DNA of 64,000 bases. Origin: Bog-473 sp963840245 (lineage in GTDB: Bacteria > Actinomycetota > Acidimicrobiia > Acidimicrobiales > RAAP-2). A program made the position numbers and the translations under genes. Location of the stretch: NCBI GenBank assembly GCA_963840245.1, contig CAWIYI010000026.1, forward strand, positions 21,336-85,335, read 5' to 3'. The notes under the pieces were generated by a model. The model was not told the DNA's origin, did no database searches, and saw only the letters and a program-made list of their open reading frames with translations. Shown here in pieces: positions 1-7,871 of the stretch (the first letter of the stretch is position 1; each line of letters opens with the position of its first letter).

Positions 1-1282
1 CCACCTGGCCAACACGGTCCTCACCAACGGGGCCCGCTTCTACGTGGATCATGCCCACCCCGAGTACTCGAGCCCCGAGTGCCTGACGCCGCTCGAGTGC
101 CTGATCTACGACAAGGCCGGCGAGGAGGTGCTCCGCCGGTCCATGGTGGCGGCCGCGCTCCGCATCCCCGACCAGGCCGCGCCGATCGTCTACAAGAACA
201 ACTCCGACGGGAAGGGCAACTCCTACGGTTGCCACGAGAACTACATGATGGACCGGGCCGTGCCCTTCGCCAAGGTGATCGACGGCGTGGTCCCACACTT
301 CGTCTCGCGGACGCTCTTCACCGGTTCGGGCAAGGTCGGCACGGAGACGGCGGCGCTGGACGCGGACTCCGTGGAGTACCAGCTGTCGCAACGGGCGGAG
401 TTCTTCGAGGAGATCGTGGGTCTGGAGACGACGCTGAAGCGGCCCATCGTCAACACCCGCGACGAGCCCCACGCCGACCCCAAGCGGTTCCGCCGCCTGC
501 ATGTGATCGTCGGTGACGCCAATCTCTCCGAGATCGCCACCTTTCTCAAGGTCGGCACCACCGCCATCGTGCTGGCGATGGTCGAGGACGACGCCGGCCC
601 GACGCGCGATCTCTCGCTCTCGGACCCCGTCCACGCGCTGCACCAGGTGTCGGCCGACCTCAGGCTGATGCGCCCTCTGGCCCTGACGGACGGGTCGACG
701 GCCACCGCCCTCGAGATCCAATGGGAGATCTTCGGCGCCGCCCGCAAGTACGCCGAGGAGTTCGGCCTGACCGCCCTGGGCGACGACGGCGAGGTCGGTG
801 GGCTGGTGATGGAGCATTGGGAGGAGGTCCTGAGCGGTCTCGAGTCGGACCCGGCCACGCTGGCCGACACCCTGGACTGGGTGGCCAAGCGCGAGCTCCT
901 GCTGGCCTACCAGGACCGGCACTCCTGCGGATGGAAGGACCCCCGGATCGCTGCACTGGCGTTGCAATACCACGACCTGCGGCCGGACAAGTCGGTCTTC
1001 CGGCGCCTGGACATGCGCTCGCTGGTGACACCCTCTCAGGTGACCCACGCCGTCAGCGAGCCCCCCACGGGCACCCGGGCCTGGTTCCGGGGCAAGTGCC
1101 TCGCCCGCTGGCCTGACGCCGTGGTGACCGCCAACTGGGACTCCCTCGTCTTCGACATCGGCGCAGATCCGTTGCGGCGCGTCCCTATGATGGATCCTCT
1201 GAAGGGAACGGCCGAGCACACCAGCGCCCTCCTGGCCCAGAGCACAGGACCGGCGGACCTGCTCAACCGGCTCAACTCCTGA
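1..1282 (+). CDS. dop: Pup deamidase/depupylase Dop, 5' end outside window
   Basis: Dop deamidates the C-terminal Gln of Pup to Glu and removes Pup from substrates. The frame is open from base 2, so the N-terminus (probably 60-80 residues, with the GxE nucleotide-binding start) is missing. What is seen matches the Dop/PafA glutamine-synthetase-like fold: YGCHENY, a NTRDEPHAD segment and RRLHVIVGDANLSE-type sequence, all shared with PafA at 3026-4384. The assignment to Dop rather than PafA rests on position: it lies directly upstream of pup, as in other actinobacteria, while the second paralogue follows prcA. Pup here ends in Gln, so a deamidase is needed. Confidence 0.95.
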   Translation, partial: HLANTVLTNGARFYVDHAHPEYSSPECLTPLECLIYDKAGEEVLRRSMVAAALRIPDQAAPIVYKNNSDGKGNSYGCHENYMMDRAVPFAKVIDGVVPHFVSRTLFTGSGKVGTETAALDADSVEYQLSQRAEFFEEIVGLETTLKRPIVNTRDEPHADPKRFRRLHVIVGDANLSEIATFLKVGTTAIVLAMVEDDAGPTRDLSLSDPVHALHQVSADLRLMRPLALTDGSTATALEIQWEIFGAARKYAEEFGLTALGDDGEVGGLVMEHWEEVLSGLESDPATLADTLDWVAKRELLLAYQDRHSCGWKDPRIAALALQYHDLRPDKSVFRRLDMRSLVTPSQVTHAVSEPPTGTRAWFRGKCLARWPDAVVTANWDSLVFDIGADPLRRVPMMDPLKGTAEHTSALLAQSTGPADLLNRLNS

Positions 1283-1320
1283 ACGAAGAACGCACGGACA
1301 CAGGACGGGGACACGGACAA

Positions 1321-1527
1321 ATGGCAGAACAGGAACAGAAGAGGAAGGGCTCGGGTGCGCGGACGACCGAGACCGATACCGAGGTAGAAGAGGCCGCCCC
1401 GGCCACCTCGGAGCGGGGCGAGAAGATCAAGGCAGAACTCGACGACCTCCTCGACGAAATCGACGAGGTGCTCGAGGACAACGCCGAGGAGTTCGTCCGC
1501 AACTACGTGCAAAAGGGTGGGCAGTAG
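1321..1527 (+). CDS. pup: Prokaryotic ubiquitin-like protein Pup
   Basis: This is a 68-residue acidic, disordered protein modifier that is joined to substrate lysines by PafA and targets them to the proteasome. It has a charged N-terminus, a central predicted helical segment (about residues 35-60, rich in Glu, Asp and Leu: KIKAELDDLLDEIDEVLED) that binds the proteasomal ATPase coiled coils, and the diagnostic GGQ C-terminus. The terminal Gln means it must be deamidated by Dop before ligation. It starts 38 bases after the dop stop and ends 6 bases before prcB, so it is part of the same operon. Confidence 0.98.
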   Translation: MAEQEQKRKGSGARTTETDTEVEEAAPATSERGEKIKAELDDLLDEIDEVLEDNAEEFVRNYVQKGGQ

Positions 1528-1533
1528 CCCCCG

Positions 1534-2337
1534 GTGGCGCTTCCCGTCTTTCCCCCGGAGCGTGATCCGGGTCCGGACTTCGTCGGCCTGCTGCGCATGA
1601 CGTCGGGCCCCGCCGACATTCCGGCGCGCTCGTTCGAGCCTTTGTCGCCCGCCCAGGCGCCCCACGGCACCACCGTGGTGGCGCTGCGCGACGCAGACGG
1701 CGTGGTGATGGCCGGTGACCGCCGCGCCACGGCCGGCAACATCATCGCCCACCACGCCATGCAAAAGGTCTTCCCCGCCGACCGCTTCTCGGCGGTGGCC
1801 ATCGCGGGGACGGCCGGCATGGCGATCGAGATGGTCCGTCTCTTCCAGGTGCAGCTCGAGCACTACGAGAAGGTCGAGGGCGCCACCCTCTCGCTGGAGG
1901 GCAAGGCCAACCAGCTGGCCCAGATGGTGCGCCAGCACCTGCCCCTGGCCATGCAGGGGCTCGCCGTCGTCCCGCTGTTCGCCGGCTTCGACACCGCGCG
2001 GGGCCAGGGCCGCATCTTCAACTACGACGTGACGGGTGGCCACTACGAGGACACCGACTTCCAGGCGACGGGTTCGGGCGGGCGCGACGCACGCAACACG
2101 ATCAAGCTCGGCTGGCGGGAGGGTCTGGCCCGGGACGAGGCCGTCGACCTGGCGATCCAGTCGCTCTACGACGCGGCCGACGAGGACTCCGCCACCGGCG
2201 GTCCCGATCCGGTGCGCGGCATCTACCCGATCATTGCCGTCGTGGACGCGACGGGGTATCGGGAAGTGGCCGAGGACGACGTGGCCGAGCGCTTCGGCGC
2301 CCTGATCGCCCGCAAGCAGGCGGAGCGTGCGTCGTGA
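1534..2337 (+). CDS. prcB: 20S proteasome beta subunit
   Basis: Catalytic subunit of the actinobacterial 20S core. The GTG at 1534 gives a 267-residue precursor. A propeptide of about 45 residues ends at HG, and autocleavage would expose Thr46, followed by TVVALRDADGVVMAGDRRAT, the typical Ntn-hydrolase start with the conserved Asp and Lys/Arg region. Later GSGG (around residue 188) and the YDAADEDSATGGPDP segment are characteristic of PrcB. The stop overlaps the prcA start by four bases (GTGA), which suggests translational coupling of the two subunits. Confidence 0.97.
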   Translation: MALPVFPPERDPGPDFVGLLRMTSGPADIPARSFEPLSPAQAPHGTTVVALRDADGVVMAGDRRATAGNIIAHHAMQKVFPADRFSAVAIAGTAGMAIEMVRLFQVQLEHYEKVEGATLSLEGKANQLAQMVRQHLPLAMQGLAVVPLFAGFDTARGQGRIFNYDVTGGHYEDTDFQATGSGGRDARNTIKLGWREGLARDEAVDLAIQSLYDAADEDSATGGPDPVRGIYPIIAVVDATGYREVAEDDVAERFGALIARKQAERAS

Positions 2338-3005
2338 GCATGCCCTATTACGTGGCCCCCGAACAGGTCATGAAGGACCGGGCCGAGTACGCCCAGAAGG
2401 GCATCGCCCGTGGCCGCTCGCTCGTCGCCACGACCTATGACGTCGGTATCGCCATGGTGGCCGAGAACCCGTCGCGATCCCTCCACAAGATCAGCGAGAT
2501 CTACGACCGGATCGCGTTCGGCGGCGTCGGCAAGTACAACGAGTACGACCAGCTCCGCGTCGCCGGCGTTCGGCATGCGGACACCAAGGGGTACGCCTAC
2601 AGCCGCGAAGACGTCGACGCCCGGTCACTGGCCAACCTGTACGCGCAGTACCTCGGCAATGTCTTCACGCACGAGATGAAGCCGCTCGAGGTCGAGATCC
2701 TGGTGGCCGAGCTGGGCGAGGGCGAGAACCAGCTGTACCACGTCGCCTACGAGGGCACGATCACCGACGAGGACCGCTTCGCCGTGCTGGGCGGCGACGC
2801 CGAGACGATCACCGAGCGCGTCGCCGCTGCCTGGCAGGCCGAATGGGACCTGGCTGCGGCCGTGACCGCGGCCACCGCGGCACTGGCCGGCCCGGAGCGG
2901 ACCCTGGCGGCCGGTGAGCTGGAAGTGGCCATCCTGAGCCGGGGGAACGGGCGGCGCACCTTCCGGCGGATCGACAATGGGGAGCTGGCGCAACTCCTGG
3001 CATAG
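2334..3005 (+). CDS. prcA: 20S proteasome alpha subunit
   Basis: Forms the outer, gating rings of the 20S core and docks the Mpa/ARC ATPase. The product has 223 residues. The N-terminal YYVAPEQVMKDRAEYAQKGIARGRS segment is the alpha-subunit signature and gate region, and it lacks a catalytic Thr. The C-terminus lacks the long acidic tail seen in some species and ends ELAQLLA. It is coupled to prcB by a GTGA overlap, and pafA follows 20 bases later. Mpa/ARC is not in this window and would be expected upstream of dop. Confidence 0.96.
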   Translation: MSMPYYVAPEQVMKDRAEYAQKGIARGRSLVATTYDVGIAMVAENPSRSLHKISEIYDRIAFGGVGKYNEYDQLRVAGVRHADTKGYAYSREDVDARSLANLYAQYLGNVFTHEMKPLEVEILVAELGEGENQLYHVAYEGTITDEDRFAVLGGDAETITERVAAAWQAEWDLAAAVTAATAALAGPERTLAAGELEVAILSRGNGRRTFRRIDNGELAQLLA

Positions 3006-3025
3006 GCAGCGGTACGGTTGGCCCG

Positions 3026-4384
3026 GTGGAGCGTCGGATCTTCGGGATCGAGAATGAGTACGGGGTGACCTTCACCCTGCGCGGACAGCGTCGGCTCAGC
3101 CCGGACGAAGTGGCGCGCTACCTCTTCCGCCGGGTGGTCTCGTGGGGACGGTCGTCGAACGTGTTCCTCGAGAACGGCGCACGTCTCTACCTCGACGTGG
3201 GCAGCCACCCCGAGTACGCCACGCCCGAGTGCGACCGCATCAGTGACGTCGTCGTCCACGACAAGGCGGGGGAGTGGATCCTGGCGCAACTCGTCACCGG
3301 AGCGCAGGCCCGCCTGCGCGAGGAAGGGATCCGTGGCGAGGTCTACCTGTTCAAGAACAACACCGACTCCGTGGGCAACTCCTACGGATGCCACGAGAAC
3401 TATCTGACCGAACGAAACGACGAGTTCAACCGTTACACCGAGGTGCTCATCCCGTTCCTGGTCTCGCGCCAGATCTACGCCGGGGCCGGGAAGGTTCTGC
3501 AGACCGCCCGCGGCGCCGTCTTCTGCCTGAGCCAGCGCGCCGAGCACATCTGGGAGGGCGTCTCCTCGGCCACGACGCGCAGCCGGCCCATCATCAACAC
3601 GAGGGACGAGCCGCATGCCGACGCCGAGCGGTTCCGACGCCTCCACGTGATCGTGGGCGACTCCAACATGAGCGAGTACGCCACCTTCCTCAAGGTCGGC
3701 ACCACCTCCATCCTCCTGGCCATGCTGGAGGACTCCTCCACGGTCCTGCGCGACCTGACCCTCGAGAACCCCATCCGGGCCATCCGGGAGATCAGCCACG
3801 ACATCACCTGCCAGCGCCGCGTGCGCCTGGCCAACGGCCGTGAGATGCGGGCGCTGGACATCCAGACCGAATACCTGGAACGCGCGTTGAAGTTCCGCGA
3901 CCGGCGCGGTCTCTCACCCGAGGAAGACCGGGCTCTCGACATGTGGCAGCACTGCCTGAAGAGCCTGGAGGCCGATCCGACCTCTCTGTGGCGCGAATGC
4001 GACTGGGTCGCCAAGCACCGTCTCGTGGAGGAGATGCGGTCGCGCCACGACCTCTCCCTCTCGCACCCTAAGGTGGCGATGATCGACCTCATGTACCACG
4101 ACGTGGACCGCAGCCGCGGCCTGTTCTACAAGTTACAGCAGCGTGACGAAATGGAACGGACGTGTACCGACGACGCCATCACCGAGGCCATGACCAAGCC
4201 GCCCGAGACGACCCGGGCGAGGCTCCGCGGCGCGTTCGTGAAGCGGGCCAAGGAGCGTCGGCGCGACTTCACGGTCGACTGGGTCCACCTCAAGCTGAAC
4301 GACCAGGCGCAACGTACTGTGCTCCTGAAAGACCCCTTCAAGTCACACGACGAACGGGTCGAGCGGCTCATCCAGTCCTTGTAG
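3026..4384 (+). CDS. pafA: Pup-protein ligase PafA
   Basis: ATP-dependent ligase joining the Pup C-terminal Glu to substrate lysines. At 452 residues it has the usual length. It begins MERRIFGIENEYGV, with the Glu of the metal/ATP site, and carries FKNNTDSVGNSYGCHENY, NTRDEPHAD and the C-terminal domain ending HDERVERLIQSL. The GTG start at 3026 is chosen because the family always begins just before RRIFG. It is a paralogue of Dop at 1-1282, so the locus holds both enzymes around the proteasome genes. No pafB/pafC (WYL regulators) follow, unlike in mycobacteria. Confidence 0.97.
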   Translation: MERRIFGIENEYGVTFTLRGQRRLSPDEVARYLFRRVVSWGRSSNVFLENGARLYLDVGSHPEYATPECDRISDVVVHDKAGEWILAQLVTGAQARLREEGIRGEVYLFKNNTDSVGNSYGCHENYLTERNDEFNRYTEVLIPFLVSRQIYAGAGKVLQTARGAVFCLSQRAEHIWEGVSSATTRSRPIINTRDEPHADAERFRRLHVIVGDSNMSEYATFLKVGTTSILLAMLEDSSTVLRDLTLENPIRAIREISHDITCQRRVRLANGREMRALDIQTEYLERALKFRDRRGLSPEEDRALDMWQHCLKSLEADPTSLWRECDWVAKHRLVEEMRSRHDLSLSHPKVAMIDLMYHDVDRSRGLFYKLQQRDEMERTCTDDAITEAMTKPPETTRARLRGAFVKRAKERRRDFTVDWVHLKLNDQAQRTVLLKDPFKSHDERVERLIQSL

Positions 4385-4406
4385 CGGCACCGTAGAGTGA
4401 AGGCAC

Positions 4407-4889
4407 ATGTTCAACCTCGACCCAGGCAAGCTGCTCGTGATCGCCGTGGTCGCCATCATCCTCCTGGGACCTGATCGCCTCCCCCAGGTCGCCCGACAGG
4501 TCGGTGGCGCGTGGCGCTCCTTCAACGAATTCCGGCACCGGATGGAGTCCGAGGTGCGCAACACCATGCCCGACCTGCCGGCCACCTCGGAGATCGCCCG
4601 ACTGGCCCGCTCGCCGTCGGCGTTGCTCAATCACCTCTCGAACATGTCCTCCGATGAGGAGCCCGACGGGTCGTTCCAGCCGCCGGCGCCCGAGGACCTC
4701 AACGGCGCGGCCGGTGCCGACGCCGCCGTCGACCAGGGCGTCCCCCCAGCAGTCGAACCTGACGTCGGGGCGGACCAACAGGCCGAGCCGACACCCACGC
4801 CGACACCGACGCCGATCCGCACCGACCTCCCGGTCCGGAACCCCCAGCCGTCCGGCATCGTCGTGCCCGGCGACCCGACGCTGAACTGA
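4407..4889 (+). CDS. tatB: Twin-arginine translocase subunit TatA/TatB family
   Basis: Single-span membrane protein of the Tat system for folded, twin-arginine proteins. Residues 7-21 form the transmembrane helix (GKLLVIAVVAIILLG), followed by the GPDRLP hinge and an amphipathic helix (QVARQVGGAWRSFNEFRHRM). The GPxRLP hinge is closer to TatB than TatA. The long C-terminal tail (from about residue 80) is disordered, acidic and Pro-rich, with a TPTPTPTP run. It sits 11 bases before tatC. TatA could be encoded elsewhere, or this protein may do both jobs, so the A/B assignment is tentative. Confidence 0.88.
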   Translation: MFNLDPGKLLVIAVVAIILLGPDRLPQVARQVGGAWRSFNEFRHRMESEVRNTMPDLPATSEIARLARSPSALLNHLSNMSSDEEPDGSFQPPAPEDLNGAAGADAAVDQGVPPAVEPDVGADQQAEPTPTPTPTPIRTDLPVRNPQPSGIVVPGDPTLN

Positions 4890-4900
4890 GCGGCACGACG

Positions 4901-5707
4901 GTGGTCACGCTTCCCTTCACCGCAAAGAGGAAGAACCGCCCGTCCCCGGACAACATGACGCTGGGGGAGCACCTCGGTGAGCTCCGGCGGCGCGTGATCA
5001 TCTGCGTGGTCGCGTTCGTGGTCGCCGCCACCATTGCCGTCTTCGCGTACGAGCCGATACTGAACTTCCTGCTGCACCCGCTCTGCAGCGTGGACGCATC
5101 GACCAAGCACCACACCAGCAGCGGGACCTCGTCACTCCTGATCGCGTCGAACGGTACCTGCAACCTGTTCGTCACCTCGCCGCTCGACGGCCTCTCGCTC
5201 CGGGTCAAGATCGCGCTCTTCGGTGGCCTGGTCCTCGCGTCCCCGATCATCCTCTTTCAGATCTGGCGCTTCGTCACACCCGGTCTCAAGGCAGCCGAGC
5301 GCCGTTACGCCGTTCCTTTCGTGACCAGCGCCTTCGTGCTCTTCCTTCTCGGGGCGGCCACGGCCTACATCACGCTCCCACATGCGCTGGGTTGGTTGAA
5401 GTCCGTGGGTGGCCCCAACCTGCAGGCGATCTACGACCCCATTCCGTACCTCGGCTTGATCCTCCTGATGATGACGATCTTCGGATTGACCTTCGAGTTC
5501 CCGGTCGTCCTCGTGTCCCTCGAGCTCGCGCGCGTCGTGACGCCCGGCCGTCTGCTCCATTCGTGGCGCTGGGCAGTCATCATCATCGTGGTGATCGCCG
5601 CCGTCTTCACCCCGAGCTCAGATCCGTTCTCCATGTTCGCCCTGGCCGTCCCGCTGATCACCTTCTACTTCCTCTCCATCGGTATCGGGAAGCTGCTCGG
5701 GCGTTGA
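4901..5707 (+). CDS. tatC: Sec-independent translocase core subunit TatC
   Basis: Six-span receptor for twin-arginine signal peptides, 268 residues, GTG start. The N-terminal NMTLGEHLGELRRRVI segment contains the conserved E-H-L-x-E-L-R-x-R signature that contacts the signal peptide. Further hydrophobic spans follow, with FRFVTPGL-like (WRFVTPGLKAAER) and the FGLTFEFPVVLV motif with its conserved Phe-Glu. The loop at residues 55-85 is longer than in E. coli and includes two Cys. Its stop overlaps the next gene (TTGA), continuing the tight operon. Confidence 0.96.
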   Translation: MVTLPFTAKRKNRPSPDNMTLGEHLGELRRRVIICVVAFVVAATIAVFAYEPILNFLLHPLCSVDASTKHHTSSGTSSLLIASNGTCNLFVTSPLDGLSLRVKIALFGGLVLASPIILFQIWRFVTPGLKAAERRYAVPFVTSAFVLFLLGAATAYITLPHALGWLKSVGGPNLQAIYDPIPYLGLILLMMTIFGLTFEFPVVLVSLELARVVTPGRLLHSWRWAVIIIVVIAAVFTPSSDPFSMFALAVPLITFYFLSIGIGKLLGR

Positions 5708-7824
5708 CCGCGTCCCCGTGGCCGGTCCAGGCCACGGCCGGGGCGGCCGAGTTCGAGGCCGACCTGCCGTTCGCCCTGGACGACTTCCAGCACGAGGCCT
5801 TCCACGCCCTCGACTCTGGACACTCGGTCCTCGTCTCCGCGCCGACCGGGTCGGGCAAGACGCTGGTGGCTGCCTACGCCGTCCACCGGGCCCTGGCGGC
5901 GCAGGGCAAGGCCTTCTACACCACGCCGCTCAAGGCCCTGTCGAACCAGAAGTACGCGGAGCTCGTGGCGTCCTACGGGGAGGAGCACGTCGGGCTGCTG
6001 ACCGGGGACACCACCCTCCGTCCCCGGGCGCCGGTCGTCGTGATGACCACCGAGGTGCTGCGCAACATGTTGTTGGCCGGCTCCGATCTCCTCGAGGGCC
6101 TGCACACGGTCGTGCTCGACGAGGTCCACTTCATTCAGGACCCCTATCGCGGCGGGGTCTGGGAGGAGGTCCTCGTCCTCTGCCCGGCCGAAGTGCGGTT
6201 CGTGTGCCTCTCCGCCACCGTGAACAACGCCGACGAACTCGGCGGGTGGCTGCGGACTGTGCGTGGGCACACCGCGGTGATCGTCGAGCGGCAGCGCCCC
6301 ATCGTCCTCCGCCACCACTTCGCCGTCCACCGTCGGGAGGATGACGAGACGATGCTGTGCCCCCTCCTGCACGACGACGGGAAGCCGGGCGGCGAGGGGC
6401 TCCGCATCGACCAGGCGGTACGGCGGGCGCTGCAGGGACGCGCGGCGCCGTGGCAGCGGGGGAGGGGTCCGCGCCTGCCGTACCGCGCCCCACGGCGCAC
6501 CGAGATGATCGAGGAACTCGGCCAGCGCGAGATGCTGCCGGCCATCGTCTTCATCTTCAGCCGCGCCGCCTGCGACGACGCGGTGCACCAGGTCGTGCGC
6601 GACGGTGTCCGCCTGACCGACGCCGCCGAGCGCGCCGCCATTCGCCAGGTGGCCGAACGCCGCGTGGAACCCCTCGGTGACGACGATCTCAGCGTGCTCG
6701 GCTTCGACGAGTGGCTGGAGGGCCTCGAGCGGGGGGTGGCGGCGCACCACGCCGGGTTGGTCCCGCTCTTCCGCGAGACCGTCGAGGAGTGCTTTGCTGC
6801 CGGGTTGCTCAAGGTGGTCTTCGCCACCGAGACGCTCTCGCTCGGGATCAACATGCCGGCCCGCTCGGTGGTCATCGAGCGCTTCACCAAGTACGGCGGG
6901 GCCGGCCGGGCGACCCTGACGTCCGGGGAGTACCTCCAGCTCACGGGCCGGGCCGGACGACGGGGCCTGGACGAGGAGGGTCATGCCGTCGTCGCCTGGT
7001 CGAGCGAGATCACCTTCGCCGAGGCCGCACGGGTGGCCTCGGCCCCACCGCCGGACCTGCGCTCAGCCTTCCGTCCCACCTACAACCTGGCGGTCAACCT
7101 CGTGGCCCGCTTCGACCGCGAAACGGCCACGGCCGTGCTGCAACGCTCCTTCGCCCAGTGGCAGGCCCGCAGGCCGGATCTGCTGCTCGAGCAGTTGAGC
7201 CACCGCGTCGCCGTCCTGGAGGGGATGGGCTACCTCGACGGCTGGGCGCTGACGCCTGCGGGGCGCCGGCTGTCGCGGATCTACCACGAGGCCGATCTCC
7301 TGATCGCCGAGGCGCTCGGCGCCGACGTGCTCGCCGTGGCCGAGCCGGCCGTGTTGGCCGGTGTCCTCTCGGCCGTCGTCTTCGAGCCGCGGCGGGCCCG
7401 GCGCCTCCCGGGCCAACACGGGCCCCGGCGGGGCACGCAGCGCAGACCGCTGCAGGACCGGCTCGGCGACAAGCGCCGCTCCGAGCTCGCCGCGCGCTGC
7501 GACACCCTCAGCATCCTGGCGGAGCGCATCCGCGGCATCGAGGAGGACCATCGGGTCCCGCGCACTCGCCAGCCGGCTCCCGGACTGGCCACCGCGGTGG
7601 CGTCCTGGGCGCGGGGAGCCTCCTTCTCGACCGCTCTGGGCGTGGCCGCCCGCGACGTCGGCGAGCTGGCGCCCGGCGACTTCGTCCGCACCATGAAGTC
7701 TGTCGCCGATCTGGCCCAGCAGGTCTCGCACACGGCTGTGGATACCGACGTTGCTTCGGCCGCCCGCGAGGCCGTCAACCTCGTGCTCAGGGGCGTCGTC
7801 GCCGGAGGCTTGCCGGGCATCTGA
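5704..7824 (+). CDS. helY: Ski2/Mtr4-like DEVH-box helicase HelY
   Basis: Superfamily 2 RNA/DNA helicase, 706 residues from the TTG at 5704 that overlaps the tatC stop; no better in-frame start is seen before the conserved DDFQHEAFHAL. Motifs visible: Walker A APTGSGKT, TPLKALSNQK (Ia), DEVHFI (II), SATVNNADE (III), and QLTGRAGRRGLDEEG (VI). A C-terminal DSHCT-like region ends ARDVGELAPGDFVRTMKSVADLAQQV. M. tuberculosis also has helY directly after tatA-tatC, so the order is conserved. The substrate in bacteria is not established; a role in RNA processing is inferred from eukaryotic Mtr4/Ski2. Confidence 0.9.
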   Translation: MTASPWPVQATAGAAEFEADLPFALDDFQHEAFHALDSGHSVLVSAPTGSGKTLVAAYAVHRALAAQGKAFYTTPLKALSNQKYAELVASYGEEHVGLLTGDTTLRPRAPVVVMTTEVLRNMLLAGSDLLEGLHTVVLDEVHFIQDPYRGGVWEEVLVLCPAEVRFVCLSATVNNADELGGWLRTVRGHTAVIVERQRPIVLRHHFAVHRREDDETMLCPLLHDDGKPGGEGLRIDQAVRRALQGRAAPWQRGRGPRLPYRAPRRTEMIEELGQREMLPAIVFIFSRAACDDAVHQVVRDGVRLTDAAERAAIRQVAERRVEPLGDDDLSVLGFDEWLEGLERGVAAHHAGLVPLFRETVEECFAAGLLKVVFATETLSLGINMPARSVVIERFTKYGGAGRATLTSGEYLQLTGRAGRRGLDEEGHAVVAWSSEITFAEAARVASAPPPDLRSAFRPTYNLAVNLVARFDRETATAVLQRSFAQWQARRPDLLLEQLSHRVAVLEGMGYLDGWALTPAGRRLSRIYHEADLLIAEALGADVLAVAEPAVLAGVLSAVVFEPRRARRLPGQHGPRRGTQRRPLQDRLGDKRRSELAARCDTLSILAERIRGIEEDHRVPRTRQPAPGLATAVASWARGASFSTALGVAARDVGELAPGDFVRTMKSVADLAQQVSHTAVDTDVASAAREAVNLVLRGVVAGGLPGI

Positions 7825-7871
7825 ACCCATCCGCCACCGTCGCGTCACCCTCGTTCTATGGTTACCCGGGC

